DNA from: Erodium maritimum
Taxonomy: Eukaryota; Streptophyta; Magnoliopsida; Geraniales; Geraniaceae
Length of the DNA: 64,000 bases
Reading direction: 5' to 3'
Assembly: GCA_963921825.1 (NCBI GenBank)
Contig: OY997593.1
Span: forward strand, 62,480,039-62,544,038
Shown here: positions 44,101-54,700 of the stretch, one piece after another
Layout: the number at the start of each line of letters is the position of its first letter
Position numbering within the stretch: position 1 is the stretch's first letter
The notes under the pieces: generated by a model
What the model saw: only the letters and a program-made list of their open reading frames with translations
Databases searched by the model: none
Told to the model about the DNA's origin: nothing
Translations under genes and position numbers: made by a program

Positions 44101-45023
44101 GGCCCGCACAACAACATCCAAAACAGTGCTCAAGGAGGTGTTCATAGGAAACCAATAGCCGAGTTCGTACTGATTTCCAAAATATCTTCTTGGTTGTCAA
44201 GACCTTAGCTGCCAGCGCAAACCTATACTGATTCCCTCAGCATGTGACCTCCTGAACCGGCACCACGACCTCCTTGATCCTCATCGAGCCCATCTGGGAT
44301 CCCAATTCCCCGACATATTACCCCGGGCTACGCCAATCACTCCCCTATATCCCAAACGGGTTGAAACCATTTATTGGATCCGACTGACCCGCTTGGATCG
44401 GGTTACTAACCGGGTCCAAACACTTCCCACATGCTACCCGCGGATCATGCCCCGACCCGGATCCATACCTAGATGGCCCACCCGGCCCGTACGCACACCT
44501 GGACCGCTCCTCACCCGGCCCGTTCGAACTGACCCGACCAGCCACGTATCTGGCCTCCCAACGGGCCACGTCATCCGCACCCCCTAGGTCCATCCCGCCG
44601 AGCGTCTGCCAGTAACCCCCGACCCAGCCCACTTCCCCACCAGCCCTTCCTCAGGAACCCTAGTGTCCTCCCGCGCCAGCCCTTTCCCCTTACGTCTCCT
44701 CCACGCAAGGGCCGCCGGCGATTACTCTGACGTGGTTGCGGTATCCGATGACACCATGATTGGAAGCCTCCTCCTCGTCGGGATCCTGAGATCTCCCCAT
44801 CCCTCCGGCGAGACCCTGTATATTCCCTGTCGAGCCACCACCCAGCCTCCGCGGGCGTGGCCCTTTCGCCGGGGGGTACGACGTACCCACCTCTCCGCTG
44901 ATTGGATCCTCCCCCTACGACCCAACCATCCTCCTCCGTCCTCTGGGCCGAGAAACGCATAGGTGATGCATTATCGTTCCGTGACGTCAGAGCCGCATCC
45001 GAGACCACCAGGTCGCCCTCCGT
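44101..45023 (-). pseudogene. LINE ORF1 middle part (to zinc knuckle)
   Basis: Contains a low-complexity Gly/Arg-rich region and a partial DUF4283 end (RTRLLVSYEHLLEHCFGCCC), finishing at GH of the knuckle at 44101. The segment from 44220 to 44640 has frameshifts: the frames at 44345-44632, 44571-45008 and 43949-44200 are pieces of one protein. Compared with the intact ORF1 at 13436-15205, most of DUF4283 is deleted (near 44200-44280). Confidence 0.7.
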
Positions 45024-46640
45024 TGTAAAGATCGCCCCGGTTAAAAGAAATATTATGACTGATTGGAACGTCGTGGGTTGGAGGACGGGTTGAATTCTAG
45101 ATCGAATTCAAAAAAAAAGGAAAGGAAAAGAAAAGAAAAGAAAAGAAAGAGAGGGATCTTGGGCCAAGCAGACCAGGCCTAGTCAGCTGGACCAGGCCCA
45201 GCCTGCTAGGCCCAATTCACCTTCGTCAGCCCAAGCCCAAGCTGAGCCAGCCCTCTTCCCTCACGCGTGCGGTTCGCACGAGGCGAGTGCTACAGGAGCT
45301 AGAGTCGCTCTCCTCACCCTCATTCTTCGCACGCGCCCCGAGACATCGTCTCCTTCCTCGCGCTCTCTTCTCTCTAGCCTCCCTCTCTTTCAGATCCTCC
45401 TCTCGCTCGTCCGAACCACGCCGGAGACCTAACCCCTCGCCGGACCTTTCTCTTCCACCTAAGACTCCCCCTCGCCACCAGAAAACCCCTCACTCTCTTC
45501 TTCCTCGCTAAATCGAAGCGAACTGTGGTCGCCTCTTTACCGTTCGAGCCTCGCCACACCTGCAACAAAAGCAATCAGAGACGGTGAGGCATCTTCCCGG
45601 CTAGTTTCAACATCTCCGCTGTCCCTTCCCTGAGGTTCGTGATCGTACATGCCCGATTTGGGCCGAGCTTGACCGGAGAGGCACGCCGGAGCTCTCGAGC
45701 TCCAGGTCTGACGCTCCCACGCCGGCAAGCTTCTTACACCGCCAGATCTGGACGGAGGGGCTCCAGGCTCACACTAGAGACCACCACGGTCACCCCGAGC
45801 CTCCCTGACGTCGTCGTCGCCGTTGAAAACCCACCCTAGCTCATCTTCCGCCGTCCTCAGTCACTGGAACCCTAGCCCTGTCTCACCTTCGTTCCCAACT
45901 CAGGCCAGGACTGAGTCTTGGACTCGGTCCAGGACAGACCGGGCCTAGACTCAAGTTTGAGTCGGGCCTGGACTGGATCTGGGTCGGGCCTGGACTTGGG
46001 TCTGGACTCGGGTCTGGGTCGGGCTCGAATCAGGTTCAGGTCCGGACTCGGATCCGATTTCCGGATTCAGGTCGGACTCGGGTCTGGGCCGGGTCAGGAC
46101 AATTTTAATTAATTTTAAATTGGTGTTTTTAAACGAATTTAAATCGGAGGACTTAAAGGACTTAATTGTTAAATTAAAGGACTTAATTGATAAATTAGAG
46201 GACTGATTCGGACTGTACCGGAGCTGATTGTAAATTTTACCTGTTAAAATCAGACTTTGACTTCGCCCGAGAAGACCGGAGGTAGGCCCGGACGTCAGCA
46301 GCTAGGAGACGTAGCTGTTTGTTCTTCTTGAGGTAGGGAAAGTAGCGAATACCGGTTTAATTACGGAAAGTTACTAGTATGCATGTTATGTAATTATTAG
46401 TAACCGGAAGGGTCCTAGTTGGCATATAGGATGTGATTCACTAGAATAACCACTTTCAATTATTAAATAACCGGACGAGTCTTAGTAACATGTAGGATGT
46501 GATTCACTAGAATAATCGCTTTCAATACTTGGGAAATTGTCATGCTGGTAGAATGGCCATGTCGAGCCCTAGGTTGTGTGCTGATTGAAATGCCTGATCT
46601 TGATTGAGATGCTTGTTGTGTGACTTAGTGTCGATAAGAT

Positions 46641-46824
46641 TAAGAGTCAAAACATATTATTTTCGGTGTAACATGTTGTTGCTATGTGTGGGCAAGTGTG
46701 CCGTGACTGAATTGATGTGAATTAAGAGTCAAAGCATATTATTTTCGGTGTAACATGTTGTTGCTATGTGTGGGCAAGTGTGTCGTGACTGAATTGATGC
46801 GAATTATTGGTTGTGATATGGTCG
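46641..46824 (+). repeat. 92-bp tandem duplication in LTR E
   Basis: The segment starting TAAGAGTCAAAACATATTAT at 46641 is repeated at 46733 with only two or three differences (TAAGAGTCAAAGCATATTAT). It includes TGTAACATGTTGTTGCTATG in both copies. Confidence 0.85.
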
Positions 46825-47104
46825 GGTGAGTGATAAACCGACGTTTCGTGTAATTGTGGTAAGATTGTGGGCTTGGTGAGCCGTGTTTGATCTGTGGCAT
46901 TACGATGCGTGATATTATCTTGATGTGTGTTCCAAGAGGAGTTGTATTCTGGTATGGTACCTGCACCAAGGGGGCGTACCAGTGTAGGGCAGTACCTAGG
47001 CCGATGATGTGGTCCCACGTACGCGTGGTCCCCCCGGTGTGTTATTCCGGTACGATGCCTACATCGAGGGGGTATGCCGGTGTAGGACATCTAGGCCGAC
47101 GGTT

Positions 47105-47180
47105 GTGTTGGGCCTACGGGTCGTGTTGGGCCTATGGGTCGTATTGGGCCTACGGGTCGTATTGGGCCCTCGGGTCGTGT
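47105..47180 (+). repeat. 18-bp tandem repeat in LTR E, four copies
   Basis: GTGTTGGGCCTACGGGTC and close variants start at 47105, 47123, 47141 and 47159, with a degenerate fifth at 47177. Confidence 0.85.
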
Positions 47181-47901
47181 TTGGCACTAGGTGTCGTGTT
47201 TCTACCCCGATGATCTATGGTCCTTTGGGGACATTTCCAGGACTTCCGATGAGATGCGTTCCTAGGGAACGCTTCCGGTAGCCTCGATGCATGTGTCTCC
47301 TCTGGACCGAGGGGAAATCCGATATGATGCATTGACTTTCCGGTATGATATGATGGAGTCGGGCTGTGTACAGCCGGCGGAGTTCGGGGACTACGGTACG
47401 GGACGTGTGCTGGTTGCTTTTGCGTGGTGTGATACGTTTTCTGTTTGGTTAATGTTTTATTGTGTGAAAGCAGTCGTTTGAGTGTGTTGTAAGTTTAGCT
47501 ATGAACCCCGGTTTGGCAGTTAGTTGTGTTATACTAGTATGCCCTAATTGGACGGTTACTCGTGGTGGTGAGCCGATGTTCATTACCTTAACTACTTTTT
47601 CTACTGGGCGAAAGCTCACCCCTTACCTTGTTGTGTTTCAGGTCTTGAGCGGGATGTGTACTAGCTAGATGCTCGACGCTTGGGAGCTTGCGTGGGTCCT
47701 AGACTAGTTTGTCTAGTGATGTACCGTGTTTTTGAACTATTTACTGCTTTTACAGTTTATTTAAGAGCTGTTGACTCTTTTTAGCGGATTTATGAATTCC
47801 AGATTATTATTTTCAGCTTTACTACTTTAAAATTTGTTTTGTTTATCTTCTATTTAAGTTCACGCCTCGAGTCCGGTCAAAACCGGATTTGGGGCGTGAC
47901 A

Positions 47902-48046
47902 TCCATGGCGGCAAACAGCGCCTCCGTCCCCGTCCCCGGACTGTCCTCCCTCTCCTGCTCAACCCGATCCGACAGGCACGACTCTCGGAATAGTTCGGCG
48001 TCGAAACACCCCTCACCTCCTTCTAAATCACCAGCAGAAGCCATGG
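47902..48046 (-). pseudogene. LINE ORF1 N-terminus
   Basis: First 47 codons or so of the split ORF1, starting MASAGDLEGGEGCFDAELF. The frame runs into LTR E at 47901 and resumes in frame at 45023. Confidence 0.7.
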
Positions 48047-48110
48047 AACACAGATGAGTTTTCACAAAAAACCCCATAGCACACAAGGGAGAGCTGCGAC
48101 TACTTATTTT

Positions 48111-48660
48111 ATAAAATGTGACTCCAATATTTCATATTTCAACAATATTGTAAAACATTTTTTGTTGTATATGGTTATACTATCACTTGTCAATTGACCT
48201 CCCAATTAATTTCTCAACTGAGTCTTAATCATATTCATAACATAAAATACTCTTTCCGTGATCGTAATAACGGCGAGTAAGATCATTACAATCATAAACA
48301 AATGAGTAAAAAATTAAATACATCATTGTCACTGTAATCGATAAATAAATTGATCGAAGTAATGTGATTACCACATTTTATTCCTAAACACTAATTTAAA
48401 TAAAAACAAGCTTTTGTAGATGACTAATTAGAATTATCTAATTAAAATAATAAATAATATAAAATAATTTAAAATTTAGGAATGTGACGACGTTAAGAAC
48501 TTGAAAAAAAAGGTTTCAAAAAAATTGAGGGGCATATTAGAAGTTCATAAAATGTAATATTAAGAAATTGAGGGAAAAAAAACAGTAAATTAGGTTTTAG
48601 AAAAATTGAGGGGGGCACTTGAACCGTTTATATAAAATTTGAACTTAAACGATAGATATT
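48111..48660. other. AT-rich spacer with hAT-like fragments
   Basis: No gene. 48520-48625 has AAATTGAGGGG and GAGGGGGGCAC phrases like those near the ends of the hAT elements at 3010 and 61774, suggesting a decayed relative. The remainder is featureless AT-rich DNA. Confidence 0.4.
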
Positions 48661-48661
48661 A

Positions 48662-49967
48662 TTAAATGTCGGCAATAAGAATACGTTGGAGTGACTCCGG
48701 TATAAACTCTCCTTGCCATTCCCGGACAAGGGAGGAACATGCCGCCCTGGCAAGCCAGTGAGGGGGTGCTTTATTCGCTGTCCGCTTAACAAAATCGAGT
48801 TGCACATACTCGAGTCCAGATAAAAGGGAAATACAATCGCTAACGATTATCCCTAACGAAGATGAAGACTTTCTCCTTGTGTTGATCATATCCATTATGA
48901 CCCTGCAATCATTTATGATGATAGTTCTCTGACGCGGTTCTTGCTCGAGCCACCGTAGTGCATCTCTGATGGCATAAGCCTCTACCAATCCTGGATTCCG
49001 GAGACCCTGAAAAGAGAAAGATCGGGCTCGAGTGATTTGACCCGTTTCATCCTTGCACATCCATCATGTTCCTAGTTTGTCCGTTGAGGCAAACAACGCT
49101 CCATCCGTATTAATGACCCATGACCCTTGGGCCGGGTAGGTCCAAATGGTTTCCGCCCCCTATATGTCTTAATGTGGCGTGTTGTCCTTGTCACCTTTCG
49201 ACTTTTATCTTTCATCCACCCTACGTTTAGAAGAGTTGTCGTATGTTGAATGGTCGATGCACTAGAAATGACATTCTCCCATACTTTCTTGTTTCTAGCT
49301 TTCCAAATTTCCCATAGAAGGCACCCCACTTCTCCTCCTCTGGTCGCTGACATAGGATGGATCGCGACCATTCTGTAATGTCCCCGCCTTCAGTTGGGAG
49401 TATTAAGCCACTTAGCCGCAAGGATTCCGCCGCAACCGGACACTTGACTAGAAGATGAAACTCAGATTCCTCTTATACTTGACACATGGGGCATCCAGGT
49501 TTCATGTCCACTCTACGCATCCGCTCGGACATGGCCTTTAAGGGACCCCAAGATCTAAGCGAGGAGAGTGTGACCGGTAGTGGTAGACCTGGCTTGACAT
49601 GTGGTGGTTGCAGTTGCACCGACGGACGGAGCGGAGGCCACGACTCCGGCTATTTCTCCCAGATCGGGTTCTGGCCGCCCCGATGGAATGGTCTAGTTGC
49701 ATCTGTCGGTCGCGGCGAGGACGTCCATCTGGAGGCGATTAACATGTGTGCTCCCATGGTTTTCGGCCGACTTGGATGATATGGAATCTTGGGGTAGAAC
49801 AACGGCGCACCACACAGCAGGGGATTGAGGGGAGTTGGCCCTTCCTTTCGCGGGGAAGAAACGGCCCCGTGTCTGGGTACCAAGGGCTGCAAGAGCTCCT
49901 TCTTTGGGTTTCCAGGCCTAAGGCTGGATGAGGAAGAGGAGGAAGAAGACAAGTCGGAGGACACCAT
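48662..49967 (-). pseudogene. internally deleted LINE: ORF1 start joined to ORF2 3' end
   Basis: On the minus strand, 49650-49967 is an ORF1 N-terminus (MVSSDLSSSS, then KIPYHPSRPKTMG). It passes near 49600 into the zinc-binding zf-RVT region of ORF2 (GCPMCQ, then EFHLLVKCPVA at about 49440-49500) and then LLWEIWKARNKKVW. The RVT_3 RNase H follows at 48662-49060 (AYAIRDALRWLE, then NDCRVIMDMI), ending with a stop at 48660-48662. The rest of ORF1, the endonuclease and the RT are gone, so several kilobases were deleted. A stop also interrupts the RNase H start near 49065. Confidence 0.8.
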
Positions 49968-50042
49968 CGTGATCGTCTGAAATGACGGCTGGAAAAAGAA
50001 AGATGAGAGGGGGGGAACCCTAAGTCTCTGAGACTCGAATTT

Positions 50043-51337
50043 TTAACTCAATATTATTTAATGTTATTAAACTTTTCATGGATAATGCGGTGGGTTGTAA
50101 TGTTATCATGTTTATTAACCATCAACCAATATTTTATTTAGGGGTTACTCCATATCCTAATACCCATCTTTTGTTTATTCCTAAATCATATCCAAACAAA
50201 CATTTATTCTCATGTAGTAACGTTGACTCAATCTATTGAATTTTCCGTCCACAAACTTAACGACCGTTTAGTGGATAACAGGAAAAGTTGATAGGTCAGA
50301 GTTATGATGTGTGAATAAAACGAAAGGTCTACGTTATAACATCAATTTCGCATGCCATTTTAGGAAAGTTTTAGAGCACGTGCCTAGCATGTGGCTGTTG
50401 TTTCACGGAGTTAATCACACTTAACAGATTTTGATACATTTTGATATTTAATTGGTGGAACCTATTACTATGTAATAATTTTCATACATATGGGTTATGA
50501 TTTGATGTTTGACCTTAGTACAATGAGGTGACATACAATTACCTCTTTTATTTATTCTAAAATGAAAATAATTAATGTTGATGTGAGACGGGCCATCATG
50601 TATAATTAATCAGCGTTGAAAACTTTAATTTTAAATGAAATTATTTCACACCATTTTGAGGTCCCTCCGAGTTTTGCTTGTATAAATCTCGGAGCTAGAT
50701 CCATATGGCCAGGCCTCCTGTCTGCGATCAGATCCCTAGCGTTGTCGTCCTCGGGTTGGTTGGAATGCCTTGTTTATCCCTTGCACCGCTGCGCCCGGAG
50801 CGAACGAGACACTCTTCAGTCTTCTCTAGAGATGCCTTTTGTTGTGGATGCGGGCTAATGCCTGTCACACATTTCCAAGCGAGTTGACCTCCGCTATCAA
50901 CCCTCGAGCTTATTTGTGCCACCGCTCCCACTTTCTACAAACCCTAATTTGTTTTGCTAATGTCGAGAGCATTTTAGGGTGAGGATTTTTTGATCCAATG
51001 AAGACTATTAAAATACTTTTTTTTATATAAATATAGTTTAAGGAAATGTTTTCCGTCATTAAGGGATCAAATGAAAGTTTCAAAATCATCTTTGTTCCCT
51101 TGAATGTATGATGTCAAGACTGTAATTTATTCGAGTTTATTCGGGTGAGAACAGGACGTGAAATCCCCGTCCCTACGGAACAAAAAGGGGGATTTCACAT
51201 TCCGAATAAAATGCACGATCTCAAAATCACACATTTCTCTATGCATAGTTTTAAACAAAATGCATATAGGGTTTGAGGATGAGTTCGCTTGAACATACCA
51301 AACTGGAAAAGTATCAAACATGAAAGTTAAAGTGTCG
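50043..51337. other. intergenic, upstream of PGRL1
   Basis: No gene recognised. A phrase at 50139 (GGGGTTACTCCATATCCTAA) resembles a MULE terminus like the one at 23039, but no partner end is seen. Short frames at 50616-50931 overlap on both strands and are not convincing. Confidence 0.4.
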
Positions 51338-51411
51338 ATGGCCCATGAAAAAGCCCATCAATCAACTCGGCCCATTGACGAGTCTTCGTTGCATACACGA
51401 GGACGCACGTG
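51338..51411 (+). promoter_or_regulatory. PGRL1 promoter: site II cluster and G-box
   Basis: Three GCCCAT motifs (GGCCCAT near 51342, GCCCAT near 51354, GGCCCAT near 51370) are followed by the G-box CACGTG at 51406-51411, about 340 bp upstream of the start codon. Site II motifs are common in promoters of nuclear genes for organelle proteins, and G-boxes bind light-responsive bZIP and bHLH factors. Both suit a photosynthetic gene. Function is inferred from motif and place. Confidence 0.5.
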
Positions 51412-51752
51412 GGCGACAGAGTCCATCCACATGTTCAACCCAGAAGACACCTGACGGCCCTAGTTCTTCTTTACTTTATTAAATTTAAGAGCGAAAATGC
51501 TGACATGGCATAGAAGGATGAGGGTGTTGATTGGATTGTGATTTTTTTGAAATCAAGACAAAATGGCGTTGCAATTCCCTCCACACATTGGTGCTTGGCC
51601 TTATCTCTTTTCCCTCCATCCAAACACCATGCTTCTTCACCCCCACGCTCTGCCATTTCCATTTCCAAGCCACTACTACTCCTCCCACCCGAAACCGCCG
51701 TCTCCGGTGCCGGTTCTTTCAATCGATCCGCATTTGTTCAGTCCTGGATGCG

Positions 51753-54700
51753 ATGGCTACCAGGTTAGGGTTTACCCTGCGCCTCTTCTCCGCTCCGCAT
51801 CGGAGGCCCACCAATTCGTTATCGCCTTCACCGTCATCGACTAGGTATCAATCGGTTCAGTTCCCTGGACGCCAGTTCTGCCTCCGACGTAGGCTGTATT
51901 TGCTCACCCCGAAGGCCACTACGGATCAGCCAGGTAGCTTTTGGGGGCTTATGCTACTTTCTTTAATAGCTTATTGGGATAACTCCACAAAATAACTATT
52001 GTTCTACCATGGTGAATATTTTTCCAAAAACCATAATCTGCTGTGACAATTTTGACTTTGACATTATGGTTTTTGAAAAAAAATTCACCAAACGATGTGA
52101 TATGGTCGATAATATAATTTACAGTTATATTATGAAAACGAACGTTGAACAATAATTGTTTTGTGGAGTTATCCCTAGCTTATTTCTGATACTCTATTCG
52201 TTAGATACGTGAACTTTGTAATTTACTCTAATTAGTCTGTTCAATTGGTCAAGTTCATGGCTGACCTTGTGTTGATCAGTTGTTTTGGATAGTCCGTTAG
52301 AATAATAGGAACACAGTTTATACCTTTTTATTTATATGACAAACGTTCAGCTCTTGCCGATGATCCTCACATACAAGTCAACTCAGTAGAGTTTTTTCTG
52401 AAATTTTTATTATGACTAAACTAAGTTACTCCTGATGCCATACTATGCTTTGAGCACCACAATGTAAATTTGCAATTACTAAGACAAGACAGTTTATTAG
52501 ACCATGACCGATGGCAAAGGCGACTACTGCTGTTAACGAGAAGAGACCAGGCTGTCAACAGTTTGAGGGCGGCCTAAATTCTGGTCGGTTTTTGTATCAC
52601 AGCGTTTCTTTTCCTTTCTTTTTTTGTCACTGTCTACCTTTGTAGACGGGCTTTGGAAAATGGAGATGAGTCTGTTACCAAGGGGTCTACGGACCATTCA
52701 GATTGAGGTCAGTCTTGATCGGTTGATCGGATTCGTTGGGACGGGTGGTGTATGAACCGGATCCGTCCACCCTTGTCCTCTTCCTTTGGTTCCGTACTCC
52801 CCCGTCTATTTCGGCTCCTTCTTGACCTCTTCCAACCAATGCTTCCATATGAATTAAGGGGTACAGGTTCTCTGTCTTGGCGAAGAGTTGGTCATCAGAC
52901 AGGCCGTCCTCGTAAACAATCCTGCAACTATTCTAGTACCCGTGAAAGAAAGCAACTATTCTAGTACCCGTGAAATTTCTTGACCCTGTTGTTGATTTTG
53001 GACTGACAATCCTTGAATTGTTTGTCGGTCCTCTGGAATGGCTTTCTATATTCAAATCTTTATAGTATTCAGGATGGTTGAGCAACATGGTGCACGGGAC
53101 GTGGGTACGCATGATTGAAGAAGATTTTGAGAGAGAATTGAAGGTGTATGTGTTGAGTGTTAGTATTTATAGGGATTTAAAAAAATATATATTTTTCAGT
53201 CTGATATAGGATTTTTTAAAATATTTTTGAAATTATGACCGTTGTTCCTGACGAAAAAAATTCAAAATCATGTGCCACGTGTCGCCTTGTAATTTCCCAA
53301 TACCTGGAACTGACGGGCCTCCTAGCGCCGGCCTAAGTTGCCTCTTGCGCCGGCTCGTTTGATTCCAGACATGGAATCCACCGGCAGCAACTCACAATGC
53401 CAACCTCCTGGTATTCCAGGCCGGTCAATTCCGGCGGATAATGCCGTGTCAATAATGGATGCTGTTAAGATGCTTATACCATGCAGAACTAGTTAATTTG
53501 CACATCTGTGAATGTATTATGGTTGAGAATGATTTTTTTATATATTTCAGTGATGAACTTCTAGGTTCCTGGTGGGCTGATTTAGGGGCTGTATCCGATA
53601 ATGTATTTCTGTTTTTCAATATATTCACATGCTGATGCAAGTTATCTTTTCAGGTCAAGTTGAACAAGATGATGTTGTTGACAGTAATGTCCTTCCATAT
53701 TGTAGTATAGAGAAAAAGAAGAAGTCAATAGGTGAGCTCGAACAAGAGTTTCTTCAAGCACTACAGGTATTGAAATACATTCTTTTCCTTGCTCCTAAAT
53801 TTTTTATGGTTGAGAACTATATTTTTCCTCCTAAGGAAAGTATTATTTCTCTTATGTCTAGTAACTTTGTGTGTCACTGTTAAGTTGTATTTTGTTTTTT
53901 CTACAGTCATTCTATTATGAAGGAAAGGCCATAATGTCAAATGAGGAATTTGACAACCTCAAGGAAGAATTAATGTGGGAAGGAAGCAGCGTGGTCATGC
54001 TAAGTATGGACTGATATTTATATGACTATTTCAGCTTGTGTCTATCATATTAATTGTCATGGTTAATGTCTAACTTGTATAAATAACTTTATAGGTTCTT
54101 CTTCATGTAGGTTCTGATGAACAGAAGTTTTTAGAAGCTGCAATGGCTTATGTATCTGGGAATCCAATAATGTCTGATGAAGAGTACGACCAACTGAAGA
54201 TAAAATTAAAGGTTTGTTTATTCGCTTCAGTCATATTTGTGCACAACTTAAATGACGGTAAATAATTTGCGTGCATGCATACTTAACCACTTATCAGCAT
54301 ATCATATTCAACAACCGATGTGTTCTTTTTAGTGTGTAGAAGTCTCTCTCCTACATAACCAAAACTTGCCAAGAAACACGAGACTCATTATCAGCATGCT
54401 TTTATACTTTGGTGCTAAATGGGAGGTGTAGACGATGACATTTTTTTGTTGAACCTAAGTGAATGCCAATTGACTGTTGCCCCCAATGGTTCAAGCCTCA
54501 CATCTTCATCTTGTAGATTGTGCGTTCGAATCTTATTGGGTGCGGTGGGGAGGGGTTAGGAATAGTTACGATTACTGATAAAAAAATGTCAAATGAATGT
54601 TCATCCTAGATCTTGTTATTAATTGGTTGTTAAAAGCAATAATCAATTTATTTCTCGTTTGTCATTGTTTCCATCCCTTTATCCAGATAATGTTAGTTGA

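Larger units (their letters stand above)
45024..47901 (+). mobile_element. solo LTR E (Ty3/gypsy-type)
   Basis: The 2878-bp element begins TGTAAAGATCGCCCCGG and ends GAGTCCGGTCAAAACCGG, GGATTTGGGGCGTGACA. It is flanked by TCCGT (45019-45023) and TCCAT (47902-47906), a 5-bp TSD with one mismatch. Removing it restores continuity of the LINE ORF1 reading frame, which confirms the borders. The GC-rich first kilobase includes a degenerate GGACTCGGGTCTGG array (45900-46090). Two more tandem arrays follow (46641-46824 and 47105-47180). No coding domains. Confidence 0.85.
44101..48110 (-). mobile_element. LINE ORF1 relic split by LTR E and cut by LTR F
   Basis: Minus-strand LINE with its 5' end near 48100 (CGCAGCTCTCC shared with the LINE at 15270). 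ORF1 begins at 48046 (MASAGDLEGGEG). After LTR E (45024-47901) the frame resumes at 45023 and runs left to the zinc knuckle, where LTR F cuts it. The order of events is LINE first, LTRs later. No ORF2 is seen. Confidence 0.75.

Noticed and set aside
44571..45008. Independent 145-codon gene
   Set aside because: It is a piece of the LINE ORF1 that continues in frame across LTR E to the start at 48046.
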